Below, in pieces: positions 11,505 through 21,500 of a stretch of DNA of 64,000 nucleotides. Under the pieces are notes generated by a model. That model saw nothing but the letters and a program-made list of their open reading frames with translations. It was not told where the DNA came from and did no database searches. Position numbers and translations under genes: made by a program. The stretch spans positions 92,396,307 to 92,460,306 of the forward strand of contig OZ010800.1 of the NCBI GenBank assembly GCA_963932465.1. Reading direction: 5' to 3'. Within the stretch, counting starts at the first letter, position 1; every line of letters begins with the position of its first letter. This DNA is from Maratus speciosus. Taxonomy: Eukaryota > Arthropoda > Arachnida > Araneae > Salticidae.

Positions 11505-12545
11505 TTAGTTAAACTTAAGGGTTCTTGTAACTTTTTTAACGCGACGAAAATTATCGAAAAACTTGAAAGTTTGAATTAGTCTATCTTCAAAAATTTTTTA
11601 TGTATAAAAGGGAATTTTTGCATATTGATTAACCCTTTCAGGGGAAAAGAACTTTTGTTGCTAAAATGTTAAAATAATTGAATGACACCGGTATTTATGA
11701 ACAAATTTACATGAAAGTAATTAACAGCGTTTCTTCGCGTACATTATATAAAAAAAAATTTATTTCTAAATTCTGGTGCCAATGCGGTATTTCGGGATTA
11801 AAATTAAGTGGTATATATAATATACCGGTGCCCTTCAAGAGGATAAACAGATTGTACTTTGTATTATGCTACCATTAGAATATGATTAGCCTTTCAGGGA
11901 ATTTGTGTATTGTTTAAATAAAAATAGCTCTTTTCTTTACTCCGTAACTCATTGCGTGCATATCTTGAGAACGTATGTAGGGATTGTTATGGAATTCGAT
12001 ATAGATACAAAGCAAATATGTATGTATAAAACAATCTACTTTTAAGTCTTTCCATTGGTAATATTTTTAATTATGATTATTTTTATTCATAAAAAAAAAT
12101 GTAAATTTTTAAATTTTTGATTTTTTTTACATATTTAATGAAATTGTTTTGACCTAAGACTAGATCATTTAAAATAATACATATGAGCTTATTATATATA
12201 TAAAATTTCATAACAATCAATACATACGTTCTCAAGATATCATGCGCGAAACGATTTACGGAGTTGAAATTACAAATATATACATTATTATTATTTGAAA
12301 TTAAAGTACGTTGAAATTAAAAAAGAGCTTCTTTAATTTCAAAAATTCAAGAATTCTTCAAAAGACTAGTCAGTTTCTTGCGGTATTCTATTAGAAAGCA
12401 TAATCAGGTTTATCAAAAGTCCAAATTTCATGTTTATATATAAAAAAATCATGAAGATACACTAATTCAATCTTTCAATTTTTTTGTTGATTTTCGACGA
12501 GTTTAAAAGGTACAAGAAACCTTAAAAACGCATACCAAAACTGAA
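11505..12545. mobile_element. Element with long inverted arms, ~1.0 kb
   Basis: Two nested pairs of inverted blocks. Outer pair: 11505-11640 (GGGTTCTTGTAACTTTTT, GACGAAAATTATCGAAAAA, TTGAATTAGTCTATCTTCA) pairs with 12410-12540. Inner pair: 11939-12010 (CTCCGTAACTC, ATCTTGAGAACGTATGTA, ATTGTTATGGAATT) pairs with 12205-12270. The 66-codon frame at 11678-11878 lies between them and has no recognisable motif. Exact ends and target duplication could not be fixed. It is probably a decayed non-autonomous DNA transposon. Confidence 0.6.
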
Positions 12546-12659
12546 AAAGCACCTTCAACATGCATCGCTCATAGGCGATAAATGCTGAAATTGTCTAAAC
12601 GATTTTTTTTTGCCTACCATTCTAAACAAATGATAACTATTTTACAATAAGAATCGTCT

Positions 12660-12990
12660 AATGTACTTCAATAATGTATTTAAATTTGAATTGCATTATT
12701 GAAATGCGCTGCAAACAATTTTCCTCCGTAGACCATTATGTAACAGAAATCTGCTGCTTGACTCTGTGTATGAATGTTAAATACTTTGCATTTCATGTTG
12801 TTCAAAAAACATATTTTATGGCACATACCTGCATATAAATTTATTTTGTGTACTTGACGGGCATTACATCTTTGAAATACGCAACAAACATTTTTTTTTT
12901 TCGTATACCATAATGTAACGAAATCCTTTTGAGTATCCTTGTAAATAAGGAATGAATGCTAAACACTTCATTTTTCTTATAGTACGAGTA
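12660..12990 (+). repeat. Direct repeat pair, ~180 bp apart
   Basis: 12700-12800 and 12875-12985 share TGAAATRCGCTGCAAACA, CGTA.ACCAT.ATGTAAC.GAAAT, GAATGTTAAATACTT and GCATTTC in order. This forms the left edge of the palindromic cluster that follows. Confidence 0.6.
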
Positions 12991-14460
12991 AAATGACCTA
13001 CAACTGAATAAAATTCAGCAACTGATGGCCATTCATGAAATTTGGAAATAAATTTTTGGGCACTTGAAATGAAGATTCGATGAGTCCCCAAAACATGAAG
13101 ATGTTTTGCCATGTTTTGGGGGCACAAAAAGGGAATACGTTTAACTCGAAAAGGTGGGAGCGAATATTTTTTAGTCAGTCAAGTCGGTCGTTTATTATGT
13201 ATTTTTAAAATCTCCATTCAATGACACCATCCAGAATTAGATACGGTCATTTGTTACAAAATTACGGCAGGTTTTATGATTTAAAAGTCGTTAGTTATAC
13301 TTCAGTGAGGTAATGTAGTTTTTTTTTAAGGAACAACTGATGGTCATTCATTACATTTTTGCAAGAACTTCGTTTTGGTACCAGTACAATGAAAATCATA
13401 TGAGTCCCCAAAAATTAAAGTAGTTTTACCGTGTTTTGAGGGGGGGGGGGGGGGGGTAATTCAGGCTTGTAGGCCAGAACCTTTATAAATAAGGCAAGTG
13501 GGGTAACGTTTATTATTTATATTTTAAATTCTGAATTGCATTACGCCATCCGCAAATTGATATCGTCATTTGTTAAAACGTTGTGACAGGTTTTATGAAT
13601 ACAATGTTGAGAATTATACTTTATGATTAAGCACAGCTTTGTTACATTTATTTCACTTTCAAAAGATGTCCTTTATATTATATTAAATATTTTCCTAAGA
13701 ACATTTATAAAATGTTCTTAAAATAGCAGTAATAAAAATCAGGATCATCTGAGTCTTCTTCAAGGACATGAAGATTATCAAAATCCATGTAATCATAATT
13801 TTGTATACATAAAAATAATTAGAATTTGTATAAATAAAAACTATCATAACTTTGTAATTAATTATCGCATCGAATTGCGAATGGTGTCATTCGATTCAGA
13901 ATTAAAAAACTTATAATAAACAGTTGATATTTTTTTGAAAATTGAGTTATCAGCCCTAAGTTTAAAGGCCCTCATTTTGCACTCCCCCCCCCCCCCAAAA
14001 AAAAAAAACCACTTAAAAACAACGTTAATATTTGGTGACAGATCGGATCTTCATTTATAGTGTGAATACAAAGTTCATTCCAGTTTTTTATGAATGACCA
14101 CCATGTGTTGTTTTAAAACCTATTTTACCTCACTGAAGTTAACTTAAGACTTTGTAACCAGAAAGCATGTCGTAACTTTTTAACAGAGGAATTTATCGAC
14201 TTGAGGATTGTGTCATTCGATAAAAAATAAAAAAAATCATAATAAAGGATAACACGACTTGACCAGCTTAAACAGATTCGATTTTAACCCCCCTCCCTGC
14301 AAAAAAATTCCCTGCCATTTTTGCCTCCCCAAAACAACTTTATTTTGCAGAGACTCTTTGGAACTTCATTTCTAGTGTTCAAACGAAGTTATTCCAAAAT
14401 TTTGGTGAATGGCTACCAGTTGCATCTGAAAAAGTCTATTTCACCAGTACTACCAGCAAA
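12980..14460. repeat. Four-unit palindromic repeat cluster
   Basis: Each arm holds two tandem units of ~350 bp: left 12980-13300 and 13310-13650, right (inverted) 13840-14130 and 14140-14450. Shared blocks are an ACAACTGATGGTCATTCAT start, GAGTCCCCAAAA, a G- or C-run (13438-13456, 13983-13996), a GT(C/T)..TTATTATG...TTTT..AA..TC block, then AATGACACCATC and ATCGTCATTTGTTA. The right units read the same on the minus strand. The minus frame at 12864-13127 lies in the first unit and has no protein motif. Structure suggests an inverted duplication of a tandem dimer, or a long-armed foldback transposon. Confidence 0.75.
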
Positions 14461-14559
14461 CATCTCATATTAAATCACGGTTACATAATTCAGTGTAATT
14501 GCAATTTGTGTATATTTAGGATAGTTTGAACACAGACAGATAGGCAGACAAAGACAAAA

Positions 14560-14580
14560 AAAAAAAAAAAAGAGAGACAA
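14560..14580. repeat. A-rich tract with GACA repeats upstream
   Basis: Poly(A) preceded by GACAGATAGGCAGACAAAGAC, a decayed form of the GACAGACGGAC motif that also appears at 41.6, 42.8 and 61.9 kb. Confidence 0.5.
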
Positions 14581-14639
14581 ACAAACCAAAGTCATAAACA
14601 TTTTAAAACTCTATTAAGAAACCGTTAAAAAAACAAAAT

Positions 14640-15380
14640 ATTTAATGAAATAATTAGTATATATTAAAAAAATCCATGATTTTGTTTCTAATAAAATTTA
14701 CAATTTACTTTTAAACTTAGTCATTTTTGACAATTAAAAAGCTTTTGTTGTGAAAACGCGTAATTAATTTTGAGAATTTAAACAAAAATGTTTTTCTTAT
14801 TACTGCATTCACCTAGTTTACGTGGCGGAAGAAGCAGAGAAAGGAAAAAAACAAAACAATTTAATCTCTTAACAAAACAAGTACAAACTTTGTTTTCAAC
14901 AAATCCTCCTAAGCCATGATGTATTTATTTGTTTAAGACTGTAAATAACACGAAATAAATTATTTTGTTCCACAAATAAAAATAGAAAGTTAAATACATG
15001 AAAGTCGATAAACATTAAGTCATAAAATTTAAAAACAGTCGATATTAATATATCAAAAGTATTTTCCTTCTAATATTCTCTGACAATAAATCTATTTATT
15101 TTTCTACAAAAAACATTGATTGAACGCTGATTAATTTGATTTACTATCGGGAGTAAAAACATCTTTTTTTTTTTTTTTTTTTTTTTTTTTTCGTTCTTCC
15201 ATCTTGAGTGAGTATTACCGGAAGCGGAGAAAGAAAAAGAAAAAAAATCTCCTTTGCCAAAAAAAGGTACAATTACCTTTTCCAAAAAATCATAAAAAAC
15301 ATTGAATTAAATATTTGTTTAATTTCAACCTGTTGGTATATCTAAACGAGCTATTTTGCTCCACATTTAAGAACAAAGTT
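14640..15380 (+). repeat. Two diverged monomers of the ~290-bp satellite family
   Basis: About 14640-14965 and 15000-15375. Both hold the T-rich block, a TTCAT/TCTTGAGTGAGT segment, GGAAG(A)AGCAGAGAAAG or its variant, AACAAAACAAGTACAAAC and the TTTGCTCCACA(A/T)(A/T)TAA end. A 28-base T tract (15164-15191) interrupts the second. The minus frame 15070-15285 is this low-complexity DNA and not a gene. Confidence 0.6.
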
Positions 15381-15424
15381 ATATAAATACATACAATCGT
15401 AAGCATGTTCTTACCTTTATATAG

Positions 15425-15770
15425 TTTAATGTTAAAGAAGCTAAGTATTAGGGTGAATGATTATGCAGGTGGGGTGTTGTTGTATGGTTCACTTTAGGGA
15501 AGTTTAATGATACTTAGCTACCTTCTGTTGGATGATTATGGAGATGAGGCTGTGTTGCATAGTTTTCTTTATCAGTTTAGAGATGATAGTTACATTCAAT
15601 GAAATATTTCGAAGTAAGGGAGTTGATATACGTTTTTACTATCAGTTTAGAGTTGATAGATACATTCTGTTGAATGAGTAAGGAGGTGTTGTATGATTTT
15701 TAATATCAGTTTAAATATGACTTTTACATTCTTGAGTTTGATTACGGAGGTGGGGAGGTGCTGTTTTAGT
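15425..15770 (+). repeat. Degenerate minisatellite, ~80-100-bp unit
   Basis: About four imperfect copies of a unit with ATCAGTTTAGAGATGATAG, TACATTC, GAATGATTA.GGAGGTGGGG and TGTTGTAT..TTT. The strand is strongly G-over-C biased compared with its surroundings, which makes it stand out. No coding frame. Confidence 0.7.
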
Positions 15771-16180
15771 TAATATATAACAATAAGTTAATAAATAACT
15801 AAATAAACATGTATGCATATGTATGTATATACAGGAAAGTTTTGTTATTTGACAATATATTTACAGCATAAAGCGTATTAGGTGTTTATAATGTAAATTA
15901 TTATACTTAAGTGGTAATATTATACAATTCTATCCATTTTTATTATAAATTTTAGCGAATGTAAAATTCTGATCAATATAATCTGTTTAAATTATAAACT
16001 TTAATTATTGAGAGGAATGTTAATTAATATATTTAAAAAATATATGCATCTATCTTCAAAAAAGTAGAAACTAAGTATGTTATTCAAATGAAAAAACGTC
16101 TTTTATTACATAATACACGGAATATAAACTGATACCCATAACTTTTTTCTAATTATTGATATTGATTTGAATTTATGAGG
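15771..16180. other. AT-rich spacer
   Basis: A short ATGTATGCATATGTATGTATATAC microsatellite-like run near 15809. Nothing else recognised. Confidence 0.5.
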
Positions 16181-16334
16181 TGCAGTCGCAGAAAAATATA
16201 ATCACCCCTTACTAACACTGCAAAAAAATATTGTAGAAATATTTCAATAAAATAAGTAAAATATATATATTTTTTCAAATTATGCTTTTCTGGACATCAC
16301 AGACAGCCCCTTAAACCATCATTCTGACGTTTTT

Positions 16335-17689
16335 AGAGTTCCGTACTTAAAAAGTAAAAACAGAACCATTATAAGATCATTTGTCTGTCACACCTAATTT
16401 ATTCGTAAACTATGGAACGTGAAAAGTTTAAATTAAGGAGAGGTAATAAAGACTACTGACCGACATATTTACCGATTATTAAACGTTTACAAATATTTTT
16501 CAGAAAAATGTAGAGGGGCTAATTAAATTACGTGAATAAAAACCTTTTCTTTGTATATCGTGTCATGTATCGTGTGAAAGCGCTTGTAACGCTGAACTCA
16601 GAAACAAATTTCTTTTAATTTTAGGTATTATATTTTCCGAGATATCTTCGAAAATGTAGCGCAAAAATATGTCCCCCCTTCCCATGTTCTTCCGAATCCA
16701 CTGACACTAAAATTACGAACAAATTAGAGCTAGTAGACATTAATTTAAACCTTGCAGCAAAATTATAGCAATTACCCTATGTCACACAGTTTTAAAGAAA
16801 AGTGCATTTTTTCATTACACATAAGTTTCGGTTTACGGCCATTCAGCAAAGGTGTTGAGGAGCGCTGTATGTACCTATCGTTTCAGAAGTATAAAAGCAT
16901 CGTTCATAAGGATTTTTGAAAAAAAAAAACGTCGTTCATTAGCCGGGATATTAACTCTTAAAGACACGCAAAGTTTGCCATACATAATGACAGGCGCAGC
17001 GTACTCTATGTACCATTGGCTGTGAAAGCATAGATAACAACTTTTAATGATGAATTTCTGTAATATAATGCCTAGTAGCAGTATAAAAGCAATACACGTC
17101 AGATTGTTAAAACAGACTAATTTAATTAGAATTAATCACATAAATACTATGGGATTCGCGACTAGTTTGCATCAAATCTCTCAATACGCCTCCCGTGTCT
17201 TTAAAGGTTAATTAAAAACCCCTCTGGAAAAACGCGCCACGGAACACGGCGGTCTTGATACTTTGCGATCTCCTTTCGAAGCGCGCTTTGGCAAATGTCA
17301 ATTTTACTTCGAACAAGGGTTTTGTTTTAGCTACACTGTAAAAATAAAAGATTATTTCGACGCTGAATTTAGTTTTATGAAATGTCAAATGAAGTTTAAA
17401 TATGCACTACTTTTATTGTCAGTGCAAAATTAAATTCATCAAAAACAGATTAGGATAAGATTTAAATAAGAGTTATACAGAATAGCAATATATGATATTA
17501 TTTAGTCTTCATATCTCTTCGGAATTTTATGGTATGCCCATTCATACTTTTCTAGTATAAATACAGCTATACCCAACACTACGTTGTATAGTTTTATAAA
17601 GTCTCATTATTCTTTTTGCAACGATTTTTAATAATACAGTTTATAATTCATATATTTATTGTACGGAACACTCTGAGTGCGAGCGCACA
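16335..17689. mobile_element. ~1.35-kb insertion with AGAGTTCCGTAC ends
   Basis: It interrupts the TA-element copy. The left edge AGAGTTCCGTAC and right edge GTACGGAACACTCT (17661-17674) are inverted to each other. The flanks TGACGTTTTT and TGACGATTTAT may be a worn target duplication. The first 60 bases (TTCCGTACTTAAAAAG, AAAACAGAACC, TTGTCTGTC) resemble a TTCCGTACC...AACGGAACCC repeat common in arthropod genomes, as I recall it. No transposase frame is visible. It carries a CpG-richer patch at 17225-17320 reported separately. Confidence 0.55.
17215..17330. other. CpG-rich patch of unknown role
   Basis: About 100 bases with several CG dinucleotides (ACGCGCCACGG, ACACGGCGG, TTCGAAGCGCGC) in a window that is otherwise nearly CpG-free and AT-rich. 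No coding frame spans it and no repeat copy was found in this window. It could be a regulatory or conserved non-coding piece, or part of the inserted element. Confidence 0.35.
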
Positions 17690-18070
17690 TGACGATTTAT
17701 TTACTTATAATTCTAAAATTACTTGGAAGAAAAATTTGAAATTCAGAATTCGTATCAAGCAGGACATAATATATATAAATCTGTCAAAATAATTGTAGGT
17801 TGCAATTCATATTTTTTTTCAAACATTAATTTCATAATTCATAATTCACATTATAAAATTTTTAAAATTACAAATTGAATGTGTTTATGTTTGGTATTTT
17901 TATTATTATAACTATACAAAAAATTTATCACATTAGGATTATAATTTCAGAAGATATTAATAAAATTACGTAAATGTAATTAACACTAGATGCTCCAAAA
18001 TTTTAATGTTCATAATTCAAAAGTCTATTGAATAGAAGATTTTACGAATAAATTTTGAATAAAGCGAAAT

Positions 18071-18725
18071 AGCAAAAATAAATATGAAAACGTTACACAA
18101 GAATGGGTTTTAACATATTTAATTCAATACTTAATTTGAAAGGAATGCGATTCAATTTTCAGAATAATACAAACGAGTTTAAGGAATACTTACTTACCCC
18201 ATCTCCCAAATAAATTCAGGCACAGACACTAAAAGAAGAACAGCTGGTAAAACGGCACATTTTTATTACAATACAGATGACAATACTAAACAACGAGGAG
18301 TATAATGTTGAATAAAAGACTATTTCTGTCATCACAGCTTATGCTGCCTTCGTATGAAGTTTCTCTTGACATAATACCAGTCACGAAGAACTGGATTTTT
18401 TCATTTAACTTAAAACGCAAACTAACGTAGACATCTAAAAGTTGACTTCGAATATTTCAAAATAATGACGATTGATTTTGTATAAAAGAATATATATGTT
18501 GGTTCAATTTTTATGACACCACACAGAATACCAACTTGGGATCGGTAGAATATAAACCATTAGACTGTAAGATTACCATTGTCAACGCTTCGAATAATCT
18601 TGACTTATTTAGTAATGCAACTTCAGAATTAATGTTATCGAGTCAATTATTCTGACACCGAAAGACTAAAAGATTTCACATTTCGAATAAAAATAAAGAC
18701 TTCCAGTTGTAACACACACCCAAAA
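18071..18725. other. AT-rich spacer
   Basis: No gene or repeat recognised up to the satellite array. Confidence 0.5.
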
Positions 18726-18728
18726 AAC

Positions 18729-19358
18729 GTCGACATTTTCAAAATTTTGAAAATGTCGCCGTTTGTGCGATGAAACGATCGTTAATCTTAATAAAGATAT
18801 TTTATCACTTTTTATTCAAAATTTTGAAAATGTTGCCGTTTGTGCGATGAAACGATCGTCAATCTTAGTAAAGATATTTTATCACTTTTTTGTCAAAATT
18901 TTGAAAATGTCGCCGTTTGTGCGACGAAACGATCGTCAATCTTAATAAAGATATTTTATCACTTTTTATTCAAAATTTTGAAAATGTTGCCGTTTGTGCG
19001 ATGAAACGATCGTCAATCTTAGTAAAGATATTTTATCACTTTTTTGTCAAAATTTTGAAAATGTCGCCGTTTGTGCGACGAAACGATCGTCAATCTTAAT
19101 AAAGATATTTTATCACTTTTTATTCAAAATTTTGAAAATGTTGCCGTTTGTGCGATGAAACGATCGTCAATCTTAGTAAAGATATTTTATCACTTTTTTG
19201 TCAAAATTTTGAAAATGTCGCCGTTTGTGCGACGAAACGATCGTCAATCTTAATAAAGATATTTTATCACTTTTTATTCAAAATTTTGAAAATGTTGCCG
19301 TTTGTGCGATGAAACGATCGTCAATCTTAGTAAAGATATTTTATCACTTTTTTGTAAT
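18729..19358 (+). repeat. 77-bp satellite array, 154-bp AB dimers, 8 monomers
   Basis: The G of GT(C/T)GCC falls at 18755, 18832, 18909, 18986, 19063, 19140, 19217 and 19294, exactly 77 bases apart. Monomers alternate: A has TGTCGCC...GCGACGAAA and AATAAAG, B has TGTTGCC...GCGATGAAA and AGTAAAG. The first monomer is an A/B hybrid. Dimers are almost identical, so the array is recent or homogenised. Each monomer can fold GTCGC-loop-GCGAC (wobble pairs in B), and holds the palindrome ACGATCGT. The array begins in a perfect palindrome CGACATTTTC/GAAAATGTCG at 18731-18758. Repeated 60-codon frames here are the satellite read through, not genes. Confidence 0.95.
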
Positions 19359-20253
19359 TTTACAAAAAAAGTATTGTAAATGCGTAAAAGTGTGTTTATT
19401 AGAATATAAAAAATCAAACTTGCTCATGTAAACTCATACTTGGTGGGTGTCTTATACATCGCTGTTAGATGCAATAAAATTTTGAAGAAAATTCTATGTT
19501 CTTACTGCTGATCCCCAGTTTCTGTGCGTACTTTTAATATTTATATGTTCAGTAAGTTAAACTCAAAAAGTTGTGCAAATATGCTTATTCAGCCGTTAAA
19601 AGTTTTGCAAAATCTTTTTTTTTTTTTTTTTTTCTTTTTGCAAAAAATACACACTTACCACTTACCAAGATTTATACCAAACAAATCATCAAAAAATTTT
19701 AATAGTTGCAGCAGAATTTGTTAATTATGGGGTTTTATTGCACGTTTCTTAAACTTTTGTTCTAAGAATTCTTAATTTTCTTATGTTATATTAGCCAGAA
19801 AACCTGGTCTACCCAAAAGTATTGTTAATGCTAATAATATGTTTATTAGAACACAAATAAGCCGAAATTTGCTCATCTAAGCGCTTCCATATTGACAATT
19901 ATTTTTTTTCTTTTTTTAAAAAATTTAAATGAAAAACACAATTTTTACACACCGTCCTAGGACGGGCATTTAGACTAGTTTAATATATAAACAGTAATGT
20001 AACAATTAATTTCAAAATTAATTCACTTACCCATTAATTGTTTAAAGTATCAATTTTAGTCTACAGATGGCAGCACAACAAACTTTAGCCGAGAATATTG
20101 TAAATTATTTCTTTTTTTAGCTTTCTTCAAAAAATTATTTAATATCTTTATTACAATTAAGGGTTTTAAATAATGGTTCGATCAATGATCTTAATTTTAC
20201 ATGATAATATATTTTATTTTATTTTACGTATTTAATTTGTTTTTATTACAATA

Positions 20254-20256
<3 letters not shown>
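19359..20256. other. AT-rich spacer
   Basis: A T tract at 19615-19634. Short phrase repetition (TTTATTAGAA.A.AA, AAACTTGCTCAT / AAATTTGCTCAT) at 19395 and 19840 hints at an old duplication. No gene recognised. Confidence 0.5.

Positions 20257-20286
<30 letters not shown>
20257..20286. repeat. (TA)n microsatellite
   Basis: Uninterrupted TA run directly before the left direct repeat of the retroelement. Confidence 0.9.
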
Positions 20287-20288
<2 letters not shown>

Positions 20289-20537
20289 GCTTTTAAAAAT
20301 GTATAATATTAAAACGAGCCCAGGGCATCAGGCGCAAAGTAGCTCTTATATGCACTAAGTAAATATAGTTTTATCTAAAAAGTATGAGAATCATGAAAAT
20401 TAACAGAAGAGGGTGCAAAACGTAACAACAATAACTTATGAAACTAATGAACAATTGCAACAAGAAGCAATAAAAACACACAACTCCTTGCTCGTCGGAG
20501 GGTGGTGGGAGTCAAAAAGCAGGTACCAAACAAAAAA
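20287..20537. repeat. Left ~250-bp direct repeat of the RT element
   Basis: Matches 24199-24453 in the same orientation. Shared: CATCAGGCGCAAAG(T/C)AGCTC, TTATATGCACTAAGTAAATA, ATGAAACTAATGAACAATTG, CACACAACTCCTTG(C/T)TCGTC, AGGTACCAAACAAAAAA. It lies downstream of the minus-strand RT pseudogene. Penelope-like elements often carry direct pseudo-LTRs and LTR elements carry LTRs; this could be either, or an unrelated repeat inserted twice. Confidence 0.75.
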
Positions 20538-21500
20538 TTGTATTATGACAGGTTTCGAAAGATATGGCCAACCCCCATACTCCATTAGTTTAACAAAATC
20601 AAATAAAAAAACTTAAACAACTTAATACTTGAAAAATATGCAATATAATTTTAAACAAACCAAACTGCTGTAAAAACATTAACAACCAACCAATTTATAA
20701 GCACAACCAAATCGGTAAAACTAAATTTAATATTTAAAAAAGCGTTCACTTAAATCATTAAATAGCTCAAAATTAAATAAATATTGAACATGTGAGAAGG
20801 CCATATCGCAACTTTGACCCGTGAAGACCAGAAAATTTTTGATACCTCTAAAATATTCACGACACTCCACATCCGCCATCGAAAAGCAGTAGCTGCAAGG
20901 CCTAAAATTTCAGCTAGGCCAGCATCCATAAGGCGTGTTCAGTTATCCAAATTCATCAGTACCATTCCAGTTATACCTATGGTTCAACCTGAAACTCATC
21001 AAAATGTAGACGTTCTATTGGCAATTCAAGCGATCGAATACGCCATCTAGTGGAGAAAAGATGTAACTTCTCGCTTCAGGATAGTGCAGTGCAAACGCAT
21101 TGCATGTATTTTAAATTTGTTCAGAATGATTATTCTTTTGCACAATTTCAGATTTCATGTGACATTTTTGTTCTGTGTTATATGACAAAGTAAAAATTAT
21201 CCGAATTTGATTATCTAAAACTTTCAAATGCATTTACAATAAAGAATTATTTCAATGGAACTTTAGCATTAGTTAAAGGGAAATTAAAGGGACGATTGTC
21301 CTGTACCGAAGGCTGCGAGCAGCGCCTCTATAGGCCGCTTTAATTCCCAATAAAACTCTCTCTGCACTCTTCATATATTGAAGGTTTCGCTCCGGCTTCC
21401 ATCATGATGTTTGGCGGCTCAGTTGTTGCCACTTCAAAAAAAAATATTTTAAACTGATTTACAAATGAAAAATAAATTTATATGGAGATAAAGTGTTATA
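20538..21500 (-). other. Region between RT pseudogene and left direct repeat
   Basis: Probably 3' part of the retroelement, read on the minus strand. The plus frame 20814-21050 (78 codons) shows no motif I know. A GC-richer block at about 21285-21425 (GCTGCGAGCAGCGCC, TAGGCCGCTTTAATTCCC) is unlike its neighbours. Function is unknown. Confidence 0.35.

Larger units (their letters stand above)
16183..18070 (+). mobile_element. Old TA-element copy split by an insertion
   Basis: 16183-16334 and 17690-18070 together match the element at 39445-40501. The left tip CAGTCGCAGAAAAATATAATCA...CTTACTAAC equals that element's end, then CAGACAGCCCCTTAAACCATCATTCTGACGTTTTT equals 39893-39920. Beyond the insertion, CTTGGAAGAAAAATTTGAAATT, TAGGTTGCAATTCAT and ATTTCATAATTCATAATTCA equal 39943-40080. 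The segment matching 39530-39880 is deleted here, and the right tip is lost. Non-coding. Confidence 0.75.

Noticed and set aside
18729..19358. CRISPR-like array
   Set aside because: There are no unique spacers: the whole 77-bp unit is repeated without intervening variable DNA, and the genome is eukaryotic.
18763..19431. Four identical 60-codon ORFs in a row
   Set aside because: They are the 154-bp satellite dimer read in one open frame. Identity and spacing come from the tandem repeat, and no start context or motif supports a protein.
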